Shown piece by piece: positions 36,497 to 44,909 of a DNA stretch of 64,000 nucleotides. This DNA is from Natrarchaeobius halalkaliphilus (lineage in GTDB: Archaea > Halobacteriota > Halobacteria > Halobacteriales > Natrialbaceae). The translations under genes and the position numbers were made by a program. The notes below the pieces were generated by a model. It did not search any database, was not told the DNA's origin, and saw nothing but the letters and a program-made list of their open reading frames with translations. Location: positions 1-64,000 of the forward strand of contig NZ_REFY01000005.1 in the NCBI RefSeq assembly GCF_003841485.1, given 5' to 3'. The first letter of the stretch is position 1, and each line of letters starts with the position of its first letter.

Positions 36497-37318
36497 TTAT
36501 TCTCGCTTCACCGCGACCGAATTCGATGCGCGTTCGTACTGATCGAGGATCGCATCGTGGATCTCGCCGTTCGTTGCGACGATGTGAAGCTCTCGTTCGC
36601 CGGCACTGAAATCGAGCGGCTCGTCGTTCAGGTCGGTCACCGTCCCGCCGGCCTCTTCGACGAGTAGCGTTCCCGCGGCGACGTCCCACGGCGACGTGTA
36701 CTTGTCGAACACGCCGTCGAGCGTTCCCTGACCGACGAGCGAGAGATCTGCCGCCCCACAGCCGAGTCGTCTGACTCCCTCCGTCCGCACCGGGTTTCCG
36801 ATGAGTCGCTTGAACAACTCGAGGAACTCCTCGTCGGTCGCGGCCGGCGGCGAGATTCCCATCCCGAGAAACCCCCCCGTCAGTCGTTCGGTGTCAGAAA
36901 CCGCGATTTCCTCTCCGTTGCAGTAGGCTCCTTTCCCCCGGACCGTCGTATACACCTCGTTCATCTCCGGGCGGTTTATCACGCCCGCGTGAATCTCCCC
37001 GTCGATCTCGAGGGCGATCGTGACGCAATAGTACGGAAACGAGTTCACGTAGTTGTGCGTTCCATCGAGCGGATCGACGATCCACCGGTAGGATCCGTCA
37101 CCGTCCGCTCCGGATTCCTCGGTGAAAAACGAGTGATCCGGATGTCGCTCCCGAATGTGCTCTTTTATCACCCGGTCGCACTTGATGTCGATCTCCGACA
37201 CCATATCAGTCGGAGACTTGTGTTCGACGTCGAACTCGGTGTCGAAGTTCTCCGAGAGGATCGTCGCACTCTTTTCGGCCGCATCGACCGCTGTCTGAAG
37301 ATACTCGTCGTCGATCAT
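36497..37318 (-). CDS. Inositol monophosphatase family protein
   Basis: A 273-residue Mg2+-dependent phosphatase of the IMPase/SuhB/FBPase group. Metal motifs are FFTEESG (Glu), WIVDPLDGTHNYVN (DPLDGT) and SPWDVAAGTLLVEEAGG. Members hydrolyse inositol-1-phosphate, fructose-1,6-bisphosphate or related esters. At the end of a possible cyclitol island, release of free inositol is attractive, but haloarchaeal genomes commonly carry several such genes with other roles. It converges with the fused ATPase gene (48 bases between stops). Confidence 0.92.
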   Translation of the reverse strand: MIDDEYLQTAVDAAEKSATILSENFDTEFDVEHKSPTDMVSEIDIKCDRVIKEHIRERHPDHSFFTEESGADGDGSYRWIVDPLDGTHNYVNSFPYYCVTIALEIDGEIHAGVINRPEMNEVYTTVRGKGAYCNGEEIAVSDTERLTGGFLGMGISPPAATDEEFLELFKRLIGNPVRTEGVRRLGCGAADLSLVGQGTLDGVFDKYTSPWDVAAGTLLVEEAGGTVTDLNDEPLDFSAGERELHIVATNGEIHDAILDQYERASNSVAVKRE

Positions 37319-37444
37319 TCTGGCAACACTCTGTCCGAGAGATTACGATGAACCAGTGTAAGTGTTTCCCTGCCCGGATCTGCGAGAACGTCACGACGCG
37401 GCCTGCGAACCACGAATTTCCGACGAAAAGTACCGCCCTCATCC

Positions 37445-37524
37445 GGTCTACTGTAAGTCGTTACCGGAGCGACCGCGAGCCGTCCTGCGGTCGCTCCGGT
37501 AAAAAGTCACAGCAAACCGTATCA
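37445..37524. repeat. Palindromic element, copy 2 (overlaps a stop codon)
   Basis: An ~80-base palindrome. The core is a perfect 16-bp inverted repeat, 37461-37476 and 37487-37502, with a 10-base loop; outer arms ACTGTAAGTC and GCTGTGACTT (minus strand) pair imperfectly. The right end, read on the minus strand, begins TGATACGG, whose TGA is the stop codon of the membrane-protein gene at 37522. Related to the elements at 7581 and 43706. The hairpin could also act as a transcript end. Confidence 0.75.
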
Positions 37525-38232
37525 GTCGAAGCCCATTCGTGATTTCAGCCGCTGTTGATCGGATTTCTTCTGGGCACGGTTATTGAGGAAGTAGCCCATC
37601 AGAGAGAGGAGGAATGCGATCAACGTGAACATGAACAGGATACTCCCCAGTGCGAGCATGTGGTCGATCTGAATCCCAGCGTCGTATGCGCTCTGTGGAA
37701 TCGCTCCGAAGTGGAACACCAGCGGCGTTACGAACACGGAGAGTCCGAGAACGTACATCCCGTATCCCAGCGTCTCGAGCGTGGTCGATTGACGATACAG
37801 AAACGCGGCTGCCGCCACGAAGGCGACGGGCAAGACGACGAGTTCCAGACCGATCCCGCTCGTCACGTACGCCATGTACACACCGAAGATACTCGACGCT
37901 CCAACTACCGTTCCAACTCGACCCCAATCAATGCCGCCTTCGGTGGCATCTCCGTTCGTCTCCTCCGGTCTGTCTGGTTTGACGTACCGGATCGCCGCCA
38001 CGTACCAACACGCTCCGAAAACCAGAAGCGACAATCCCCAGATGCCAGCGATCCCTGCCCAGACGCCATCGCCTATGACGAAGGCGATAAGCGTCATCAC
38101 TCCCCCCCAGAACGTGATTGTCAACGCGGCAGAACTTCTGATCTTATCGAGGATTCGATACACTGGATTGTTGCGAATCGTTCCCATCACGCCCGAACTG
38201 GACGGCTGATTCTGGGTCAACAGCGGACTCAT
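37522..38232 (-). CDS. Integral membrane protein of unknown function
   Basis: A 236-residue protein with six or seven predicted membrane helices (for example ITFWGGVMTLIAFVIGDG, IWGLSLLVFGACWYVAAI, and ILFMFTLIAFLLSLMGYFL near the C-terminus) and a basic tail. I recognise no family. The start ATG at 38232 is followed by a polar N-terminus, so there is no signal peptide. Its stop codon lies inside a palindromic repeat. The 350-base spacer upstream holds the first dispersed 16-bp-unit repeat. Confidence 0.72.
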   Translation of the reverse strand: MSPLLTQNQPSSSGVMGTIRNNPVYRILDKIRSSAALTITFWGGVMTLIAFVIGDGVWAGIAGIWGLSLLVFGACWYVAAIRYVKPDRPEETNGDATEGGIDWGRVGTVVGASSIFGVYMAYVTSGIGLELVVLPVAFVAAAAFLYRQSTTLETLGYGMYVLGLSVFVTPLVFHFGAIPQSAYDAGIQIDHMLALGSILFMFTLIAFLLSLMGYFLNNRAQKKSDQQRLKSRMGFD

Positions 38233-38393
38233 TGGTCTAGGGATGGTCCAGCTATGTAATGAAATTTTTGGTCGTATTGACCCGGCTTTATGGATCGGTA
38301 ACTATCGTCCCGACTTCCTCGAGTACATATCCGTCGCTCAGTCTGCGTTTTTGCTCACGTCGATGTCCCGACTCGTATCTTCCGCTTGATTTT

Positions 38394-38525
38394 CGCGGTT
38401 CTCGCTCGTGTCGTTGGCTCACGGGTCGTTCCTCCCCGTTCGCTTATCCGCGGTTCTCGCTCGTGTCACTCGCTCCGAACCGCGCTCGCTCCGAACCGCG
38501 CTCGCTCCGAACCGCGCTCGCTCCT
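38394..38525. repeat. Dispersed repeat with tandem 16-base units, copy A
   Basis: A ~130-base element. It starts GCGGTTCTCGCTCGTG, contains CTCACGGGTCGTTCCTCC and a second GCGGTTCTCGCTCGTG, and ends in three perfect 16-base units (CGCTCCGAACCGCGCT) at 38471-38486, 38487-38502 and 38503-38518. A second copy lies at 39469-39611 and an inverted one at 41874-41989. It lies in the otherwise empty spacer between two membrane-protein genes. No coding potential beyond repetitive Arg/Ser/Pro translations. Confidence 0.8.
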
Positions 38526-38582
38526 CAGACCCGTGACCGCATAGCCCTACAATTTAAATAATATGAACGTAGAGTGTACGGT

Positions 38583-39227
38583 ATGGCAACAGGCTTCGTA
38601 ACGGACCCAGAGGGGTTTCTCCGGAAAAAAGCGGCAACCGGCCGATTGTGGATTCCATCGCTGTTCGCAGTTCTCGTCGGCATTGCGTTGCTCTCACAAA
38701 CGTGGCTCATCCGTGTTCAACTGGGCGGTGAGTTCCTTCGCGTTATCGACGCACTCATCATCTGGGGTATGTTCCGCGTCATCGAGGGATTCATCATCTG
38801 GATCTATTTCATCGTCGCGTTCTGGGCGATGGGGATCGCCCTCGGTGGAAAGCCGCTTCTGGGTCACGTGATTCGGGTCGCAGGATGGGGCCTCCCACCG
38901 TTCATCATCGCCGGTCTCGTCTGGGGAGCTGGTTACTACTACGCGCTTCGCGATGCAACCCTCCTCGAGTACGATCTCCAGGGAATCGAAGCCGAGTGGG
39001 AACTCCTCGCTGATTACAAGGCACAGGCCGTCGGTGATCCGTACCTCGTCGGCGCGACGCTCCTCGGAAGCGGTGTACTGCTTATCAGTGCGTACATCTG
39101 GGTGAACGGCGTGAAGACTGCCTGCGATCTCGATAAACGAAATGCGACGATCGCGGTCGGCGTTCCACTCGCTCTCTACGTTCTGTACCGGTTCCTCGCT
39201 ATCTACGGAATTCTCCCGGGACCGTAA
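38583..39227 (+). CDS. Yip1-like integral membrane protein
   Basis: A 214-residue protein with about five membrane helices and a start (TGFVTDPEGFLRKKA) common to haloarchaeal YIP1-domain proteins. Other features are WAMGIALGGKPLLGHVIRVAGWGLPP and a charged loop at ~125-150. The family is of unknown function in archaea. The ATG at 38583 is used; a TATA-like TTTAAATAATATG lies about 25 bases upstream (38551-38563). Confidence 0.78.
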   Translation: MATGFVTDPEGFLRKKAATGRLWIPSLFAVLVGIALLSQTWLIRVQLGGEFLRVIDALIIWGMFRVIEGFIIWIYFIVAFWAMGIALGGKPLLGHVIRVAGWGLPPFIIAGLVWGAGYYYALRDATLLEYDLQGIEAEWELLADYKAQAVGDPYLVGATLLGSGVLLISAYIWVNGVKTACDLDKRNATIAVGVPLALYVLYRFLAIYGILPGP

Positions 39228-39745
39228 ATCTCACATCCCGATTGTCGTCTCGGCTTATTTTCTCGCGTTTACGATTCGCGTCCGACACTCGATCGATACT
39301 GATCGATCCGTACAGCATCTTTCGTGGGACTGCTGTGCCGAGTTACCGGCGTCACCGTCACTATCGGTAGTTCTCACGCCGGAACTGACTCACAATTGCC
39401 CGTTTCTGCGGATGATACGTGTGTGATATAGTGATAACTACACCGATTTACACCAGACCACATAGTTTGCGGTTCTCGCTCGTGCCGTTGGCTCACGGGT
39501 CGTTCCTCCCCGTTCGCTTATCCGCGGTTCTCGCTCGTGTCACTCGCTCCGAACCGCGCTCGCTCCGAACCGCGCTCGCTCCGAACCGCGCTTGCTCCGA
39601 ACCGCGCTCCCGTCGTGCGGTCTGGTGTGCATTGACGTGCAGTGGTGACGATAGCAACCGTTGACTGTCTACCAGCTGATTGCACGGTGTCCGTCGGCGG
39701 ACCAGTCAGTACCCCTCGGTGGCTACCGTGTCCCGACCGATGACG
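39228..39745. other. 518-base intergenic region containing repeat copy B
   Basis: Apart from the dispersed repeat at 39469-39611 I see no gene. The open frame across it encodes only the repetitive translation of the 16-base units. Confidence 0.6.
39469..39611. repeat. Dispersed repeat with tandem 16-base units, copy B
   Basis: Nearly identical to copy A across its length. It has four 16-base units (39545-39560, 39561-39576, 39577-39592, and a variant 39593-39608 with one C to T change). Same orientation as copy A. Confidence 0.8.
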
Positions 39746-39949
39746 CTAGTCCCAGTGTGAGTCCCAGCCGAGCACGAGCAGGATAACGATCGCGACCATT
39801 ACCAGTACGACCGGAACGAGCGTAAACACCGCGATAACGTACGATTCGCTTCCTGGCTCGATAAACAGAAACGAAAACCCGAGCAGGAGCAATATCAATA
39901 CACAGATCGCGAACAACGGCCGAAGCATAGAGCGTGTGATTACCCACAT
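39746..39949 (-). CDS. Small two-helix membrane protein
   Basis: A 67-residue protein with two hydrophobic helices (LFAICVLILLLLGFSFLF and VFTLVPVVLVMVAIVILLVL) and a short polar tail. The ATG at 39949 (MWVITRSM) is preferred to one nine codons upstream. No recognised family; composition is convincing for a real small membrane protein. It stands alone in a repeat-rich region. Confidence 0.55.
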   Translation of the reverse strand: MWVITRSMLRPLFAICVLILLLLGFSFLFIEPGSESYVIAVFTLVPVVLVMVAIVILLVLGWDSHWD

Positions 39950-40200
39950 TGTCGAGAGTATGGGAAACCGATACAAATAGCTCTTTGGGAACAGACCGAT
40001 CCCGCTATCCGGTTACGTTGTTGATCCCGTCGAATCTCCCGTCAGAGTCCGCTTCGAAAATCGTGTGTTATATTGGATTGCTCGTGAGTTCGTCCCGAAT
40101 TATGTGCCGCCGTTTCCGTTACACCCACGTCCAATTCTGCGGTTGACCTGGGAAACCGATACCACAGTTCGTCACATTCGCCGTCCGATTGTGGTAACCT

Positions 40201-41271
40201 TCATCGCAGGTAAAACGGTTGCGTAGCCGTGATCGAACCGCCTCGGCCGGAGAGCTCAGCACGCACGTATGCGGGATCGTCGAGCGTCTCGCTAACCACG
40301 GTTTCGCCGGTCGCGACCGCTTCACCGTCAGCGATCCACGTAATCTCGTGTGCACTGGGTGCGGTGATCGTGATCGAGTTTTCGGTCGACTCGATCGATT
40401 CGATAAACGGTGCCTGTGCGTCTCCGTTGTACTGGACGTAGCTTTTCCCATCACGGAGCGCGTCAGTGACGTTCTGTTTGGACAGCTCTGGAACGAGGAT
40501 AACCGTCCTCGAGCGGTTGAATCGCTTGTCGTAGCGCTCTCGTGCTCTCGCGTGATAGTCGTCCCCACCGGAGGCCCAGATCGGTCGGTCGCTTCCGAAG
40601 TGAGTCAGTAACTTATCCCAGAGCTCTCGAGACGGCGCGCGGTCGTCGCCGTTGAACACTTCGAGACCGAGCAGCGCGTCCGACGATTCGAGTACCGGGA
40701 TATAGAGTTCCCAGTCTTCCGTGGCCGTATACTTACTCGGGTGTGCGAGGAAGGTAATACCACCACGGTCTTCGACTTCTCCGAGGACGGTTTCGACGGA
40801 CTGGTCCTTGCCGTGACCGAGGTCGTTGTCCAGACTCACGATATCGTGGAGTTTCTCGACACCTTCTACGTCACCACGGATTTCGCCACCCTGCAGTGCG
40901 ACCATTCCGAGTTCGTCCGCGTCGACGCCCCACTGCGACCACGGCCAGCTCATCTTGTCCAGATCCGCGTCGACTTCGTCGTAGGGTACCCGTTTGTACT
41001 TCTTTCCGTCGACCTGGTATTCGTGTTCCGTGAGCGAAAACACCGTGTAACCCGCGTTTCGGTACTTCTGAATCAGGACGCCCGGACTCGAGGCCTCCGA
41101 GAGATCGTTCTTTCCGATGTGATCGATCGGAACTCCCTCGAGCGCGACGTCCGGTTCGTGTCTCGCTGTGTCTGCACTGAGTTCGTTTCTTGGCTCGTGA
41201 ACGTGAAATTGTGCCAAGTGGTGCTCAGAATTAGACCAGTCTACTTCTTCGTATGGATGAGTGAAATCCAT
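40201..41271 (-). CDS. PHP-domain-containing protein
   Basis: A 356-residue protein with a PHP-type metal-dependent hydrolase domain: AQFHVHEP near residue 22, SLTEHEYQV, ALQGGEIRG, ITFLAHPSKY, LEVFNGDD and ASGGDDYHARA. The C-terminal ~80 residues look like a beta-sandwich (SITITAPSAHEITWIADGEAV), as in extracellular or polymer-acting PHP proteins. No signal peptide is visible. The first His of the usual HxH motif is present. The substrate is unknown. It is monocistronic with an AT-rich upstream region. Confidence 0.83.
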   Translation of the reverse strand: MDFTHPYEEVDWSNSEHHLAQFHVHEPRNELSADTARHEPDVALEGVPIDHIGKNDLSEASSPGVLIQKYRNAGYTVFSLTEHEYQVDGKKYKRVPYDEVDADLDKMSWPWSQWGVDADELGMVALQGGEIRGDVEGVEKLHDIVSLDNDLGHGKDQSVETVLGEVEDRGGITFLAHPSKYTATEDWELYIPVLESSDALLGLEVFNGDDRAPSRELWDKLLTHFGSDRPIWASGGDDYHARARERYDKRFNRSRTVILVPELSKQNVTDALRDGKSYVQYNGDAQAPFIESIESTENSITITAPSAHEITWIADGEAVATGETVVSETLDDPAYVRAELSGRGGSITATQPFYLR

Positions 41272-41873
41272 ATCTCACCTCGTTGCGTATCAAATATAAG
41301 TTTTCGCATTTCCGTACCCCTACTCATCCCGATCACCGGTAGACGCCTGAAACGCTACCGCGCGGGAGTATGTTGAGTTGATGTTTAATCGGTACTGTCA
41401 TGGAACGAATCCCAGTGATAAGTAATTAATTGTTAGATACGAATCACCACCTCTGAACCAGAGTGTTCGCTTCTTGCGAACAAACCGTCCCACTCTTTCG
41501 AGCGCTTCTGTGTCCCGAAGAACACGCTGATCTGGGTCTGGTGATACCGTTTGCTGTTACACTCGGTGACGGGATCCGTCTACTACGATCAGTACACCTC
41601 GTGTTCGCGATGGTTGTTCGCCCCTCCCGAACAGTGGGGATGGCGTAGCGATTCGTCGTGTCTGTGGGATCTGAGCGGAACGGATCTCGTACACCGAGCT
41701 TATTGTGCCGATCTCCAGACGCCCAACGTGTTTGTGGAATTACAGCCGTATGCGTGTATAACCACTCTCGCAGGCCATCCTCTTTCCTTGTCAATACGGA
41801 TATCGAACTTCTCGATACCATCGTCGCCACTGTACGTTTTGGAGGGGATGCTCACACGACCAGAGCGCGGTTC

Positions 41874-41989
41874 GGAGCGAGCGCGGTTCGGAGCGAGCGC
41901 GGTTCGGAGCGAGTGACACGAGCGAGAACCGCGGATAAGCGAACGGGGAGGAACGACCCGTGAGCGAGTGACACGAGCGGGAACCGTGG
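41874..41989. repeat. Dispersed repeat with tandem 16-base units, copy C (inverted)
   Basis: Reverse complement of copies A and B. Three 16-base units (AGCGCGGTTCGGAGCG) at 41874-41889, 41890-41905 and 41906-41921, then GAGTGACACGAGCGAGAACC, GCGGATAAGCGAACGGGGAG and a second degenerate CGAGCGGGAACCG. Confidence 0.8.
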
Positions 41990-42427
41990 ACTGTGCGATT
42001 AGTATGTAGATCGCTGCAGTTGATACTACAAGATCAAGGTGCGACGACAGCAGCTTTCTCAAATCCCATTCACTCGATCAGTCGAAAACTACGTTCGGCC
42101 CTTCCAAACCACTGGGCTTTCTCACACACTCACTCGTCGAACGCAAACCCGTTTAACCGATCCGCTCGGAATGATTCCATCGCATTTTGTGCAACCGAGT
42201 ATCTCACGCTACGGGTGTTCGCTGGCGTATCCGTTCTGAGCTATCGCATCTCTTATCGCACGCCTGGAGTTTGATTCGGTGAACCGCGTCGACGAAGACT
42301 GTGGTCCGATATCGGTGTACGAATACTGTAAATTGATACGGAAACAACGTTCACGTACACCGAACCAGCGATCGTTGCCATACGACTTCGGCTCTCACAG
42401 CACGCGACGAACTGACTAGCATCAGGA

Positions 42428-42438
42428 TTTATATATCC
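42428..42438 (+). promoter_or_regulatory. TATA box of the first UspA gene
   Basis: TTTATATATCC centred 26 bases before the ATG at 42458. An almost identical box precedes the UspA gene at 62780. Confidence 0.6.
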
Positions 42439-42457
42439 GCGGCCCAACCCGTACGCT

Positions 42458-42925
42458 ATGAACCGTGGATTAGTCGTCGTAGACGACAGTGAGACACACC
42501 GAACACTACTTGAGGAAGCGGGTGCCCTTGCAGCTGGCTCAGGCGGCGAACTCGTGATTTTTACGCATCTCAGCAGCGACGAGGTCGAATCTAACCGTGA
42601 GACGATAGAGGCGATAAGCGAGCAGGAAGGTACGACGTACGATTCGGACGTCGCGCTTCAGCCCTCGGAACAGTTCGCAACGTCTCTTGCGGAAGAGACT
42701 CTCTCCGATTTCGGCATCGAGTACGGTGTCGAGACCAGAATCGTCGAAGGCAGTGAGCTGGCGGATGAAATCATTTCGACTGCGTACGAAACCGACTGTG
42801 ATCATGTTTTCCTCGTCGGTCAGAACCGTTCTCCGACTGGAAAAGCCATCTTCGGTGACGTCGTTCAGAACGTGATCCTCAACTTTGATGGCCTGGTAAC
42901 CGTCAATATTGATGAGTCGACATAG
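42458..42925 (+). CDS. Universal stress protein, UspA family
   Basis: A 155-residue UspA-fold protein. The N-terminal strand is RGLVVVDDSETH and the C-terminal nucleotide-loop region is VGQNRSPTGKAIFGDVVQNVI, the G-xx-G-x9-G type motif of ATP-binding members. Residues between ~45 and 80 are more acidic than usual. These proteins are small cytosolic stress or energy-sensing factors in haloarchaea, often in many copies. It is a single gene with a strong TATA box. Confidence 0.9.
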   Translation: MNRGLVVVDDSETHRTLLEEAGALAAGSGGELVIFTHLSSDEVESNRETIEAISEQEGTTYDSDVALQPSEQFATSLAEETLSDFGIEYGVETRIVEGSELADEIISTAYETDCDHVFLVGQNRSPTGKAIFGDVVQNVILNFDGLVTVNIDEST

Positions 42926-43007
42926 CCTCACGTAGCGCCGCGAGCGCTGATCCGAACGCTTTGTAACCAGTATATTATTTAGTCACTGATCTCATCTATC
43001 AACCTAT

Positions 43008-43202
43008 ATGCCAGGACCATCCGATGGACGCCCGTTTTCGGGGATCGATTCGCGAACCATACTGTTCTGGGCTATCGGTATCTCGGTGGGGCTGTTGGCT
43101 GGCCAGTACGTGTTCGGTGGATCACTCTGGCGAACCGTCGTTGCTGCAGTAAGTGCAATCGTCATCCTGCTCGGATATGTGATACTCAAAGAGATCAAAT
43201 AG
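43008..43202 (+). CDS. Small two-helix membrane protein
   Basis: A 64-residue protein with two hydrophobic segments (ILFWAIGISVGLLAGQYVF and TVVAAVSAIVILLGYVILK) and a Lys at the C-terminus. It starts at an ATG 82 bases after the UspA gene, behind an AT-rich promoter-like stretch (TATATTATTTAG at 42970-42981). No known family. Confidence 0.55.
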   Translation: MPGPSDGRPFSGIDSRTILFWAIGISVGLLAGQYVFGGSLWRTVVAAVSAIVILLGYVILKEIK

Positions 43203-43705
43203 GTATTCTGAATTACAATCAAATTTAGTTGTCAGTACTGTTTCTTATCCCTGTCTGAAAACTCGAAGTACCGATCGATGATCCTGATTCCCTATCGCAT
43301 TCTCGTCTCCTGAAAGAACAGCTTTCAGTGATCGAAACTTTTCACCATATATTTTTAAGCTCTCTCATGAGTATCCGTCTAAACTATCGCACGTGGAATT
43401 TATCGACCGACCGTAACACAATTCCTGTAACTCTTCTCGTGATCGGCTATTGTATATTCATACTGATATTAATTCTAAATACGAAGTATCCTGTCACGAC
43501 TACTCGACTTGTTTCTCTCTTGTCTTGTCAGTTACGGTCAGCGACCTGATCTTCCCCTCTGGATCCGGTAGCGACGATCAAATACTGTCTGAGCAATATT
43601 GCGGGTACACCGATCACTGCCTCATGTAGTCTCTTGATCGGCTTCTCGGAACGGTCCAGGACTGAACACCGTCGACGGAACCGGACGAATAGTACCCTCA
43701 AACAC
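43203..43705. other. 503-base AT-rich region without a gene
   Basis: I see no gene. The stretch 43330-43550 has an open frame with AT-rich codon use unlike the surrounding genes and is not supported. Confidence 0.5.
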
Positions 43706-43783
43706 GGTCTACTGTCAGTCAGTACCGGGGGATCGCGACCCGTCTGCGGTCTAAACGGTAACTCAGTACAATAATCCGTATCA
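43706..43783. repeat. Palindromic element, copy 3 (overlaps a stop codon)
   Basis: About 78 bases, beginning GGTCTACTGTCAGTCAGTACCG and ending, on the minus strand, with TGATACGGATTATTGTACTG. It aligns with copy 2 along its length; the central arms are degenerate. The TGA is the stop codon of the ATPase gene at 43781. Confidence 0.65.
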
Positions 43784-44824
43784 AACGGCGTTGTTTTCGA
43801 TCGGATAGTGACAGGCGACCTGGTCGCTTGCTTCTTCGCCGTCGTCTCGCTGTTGCAGAAGGGGCTCGTCCCTCTCGCATTTCTCGTCCGCGTACGAGCA
43901 CCAGGACGCGTATCGACATCCCGGTGGAAGATCGATCGGATCAGGGACCTCTCCCTGGACCGACTCTTCTGTGATATCCGTTTGCTTCTGTGTATCGGGC
44001 ACCGACTGAAGCAGCGTTTTCGTATACGGATGCGATGGATAGTGGATGACGTTCCGCGTCTTTCCGACCTCGACGACTTTCCCGAGATACATAATCATCG
44101 TCCGGTCACAGAGGTAGTTGATCGTCGAGAGATCGTGTGAGACGTACAGGATACTCATTTCCATCTCCTCTTTGAACTTCTCGAACAGTTTCAATATACC
44201 CGTTCGCACGCTCACGTCGAGCATCGAGACGGGTTCGTCAGCGATCAGGAAATCCGGCTCGAGAACGATCGCTCGAGCGATGTTCACCCGCTGTCGCTCC
44301 CCTCCGGAGAGCTCCCTCGGGAACGACCCCAGATACTCCTCCGCTGGACTCAGACCGGCGTCGTTTAGCGCCTTGATCGTTCGTTCCGTCCGCTCTTGGC
44401 GATCACCGATCGAGTGGATCTTCAGCGGCTCCGAAACGATCCTCGAGACCGTAAACCGTGGGTTGATCGCTTCGTATGGGTCCTGAAATATCACCTGACA
44501 CTTCCGTCTGAACGTCTTTAGCTCGCTCGAGCTGTACTCCGTTATATCGTCGCCGTCGATGATGATCTCACCGGACGACGGCTCCTGGAGCTGCACGAGG
44601 AGCTCACCGAGCGTGGATTTTCCGCATCCGCTCTGGCCCGCGAGACCGACGATTTCCCCCTGCTGAATCTCGAAGGATACGTTGTCGACGGCTCGCAGGT
44701 ATTCTTTTTCACCGAACAGCCTGCTGATGATACTCTGGTTCGTTTCGTATAGTTTTGAGAGATCGTTTACGTCGATCAGTGCCTGCGAATCGCTGTCGGA
44801 TTCCGGCTTAGTCGTGATGCTCAT
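43781..44824 (-). CDS. ABC importer ATPase, DppF/OppF type
   Basis: A 347-residue ABC ATPase. Walker A is GQSGCGKS (near 70-77), signature LSGGERQR, Walker B FLIADEPVSMLD, followed by the Dpp/Opp tail with CRYASWCSYADEKC. The N-terminus contains an insertion (IISRLFGEKEYLRAVD) common to DppF proteins. It is the last gene of a five-gene importer operon (44824 to 49727 upstream) and partners the DppD-type ATPase 85 bases upstream. Its stop codon belongs to a palindromic repeat. The ligand is unknown but a sugar acid or related compound is suggested by neighbours. Confidence 0.94.
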   Translation of the reverse strand: MSITTKPESDSDSQALIDVNDLSKLYETNQSIISRLFGEKEYLRAVDNVSFEIQQGEIVGLAGQSGCGKSTLGELLVQLQEPSSGEIIIDGDDITEYSSSELKTFRRKCQVIFQDPYEAINPRFTVSRIVSEPLKIHSIGDRQERTERTIKALNDAGLSPAEEYLGSFPRELSGGERQRVNIARAIVLEPDFLIADEPVSMLDVSVRTGILKLFEKFKEEMEMSILYVSHDLSTINYLCDRTMIMYLGKVVEVGKTRNVIHYPSHPYTKTLLQSVPDTQKQTDITEESVQGEVPDPIDLPPGCRYASWCSYADEKCERDEPLLQQRDDGEEASDQVACHYPIENNAV

Positions 44825-44909
44825 CTGTATGTTTTCCGTTCTTGATTCTGATGGTCAAAAGCCTTCCGGTGCTTTCGATGCTGTCTTGTGTGTTCATACT
44901 GGTTTCATG

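Larger units (their letters stand above)
41272..42457. other. 1.19-kb region without a recognisable gene
   Basis: It contains repeat copy C (41874-41989) and, near its right end, the TATA box of the UspA gene. Several frames of 60-130 codons exist but show no protein-like composition or family motif and overlap the repeat. Confidence 0.55.

Noticed and set aside
38259-38561. 100-codon frame over repeat copy A (also 39419-39664 and 41658-41963 over copies B and C)
   Set aside because: The translation is the repetitive product of the 16-base units; the same elements are intergenic in both orientations, so they are DNA repeats rather than genes.
38394-41989. CRISPR array
   Set aside because: The 16-base units are directly adjacent without unique spacers and no cas genes are present.
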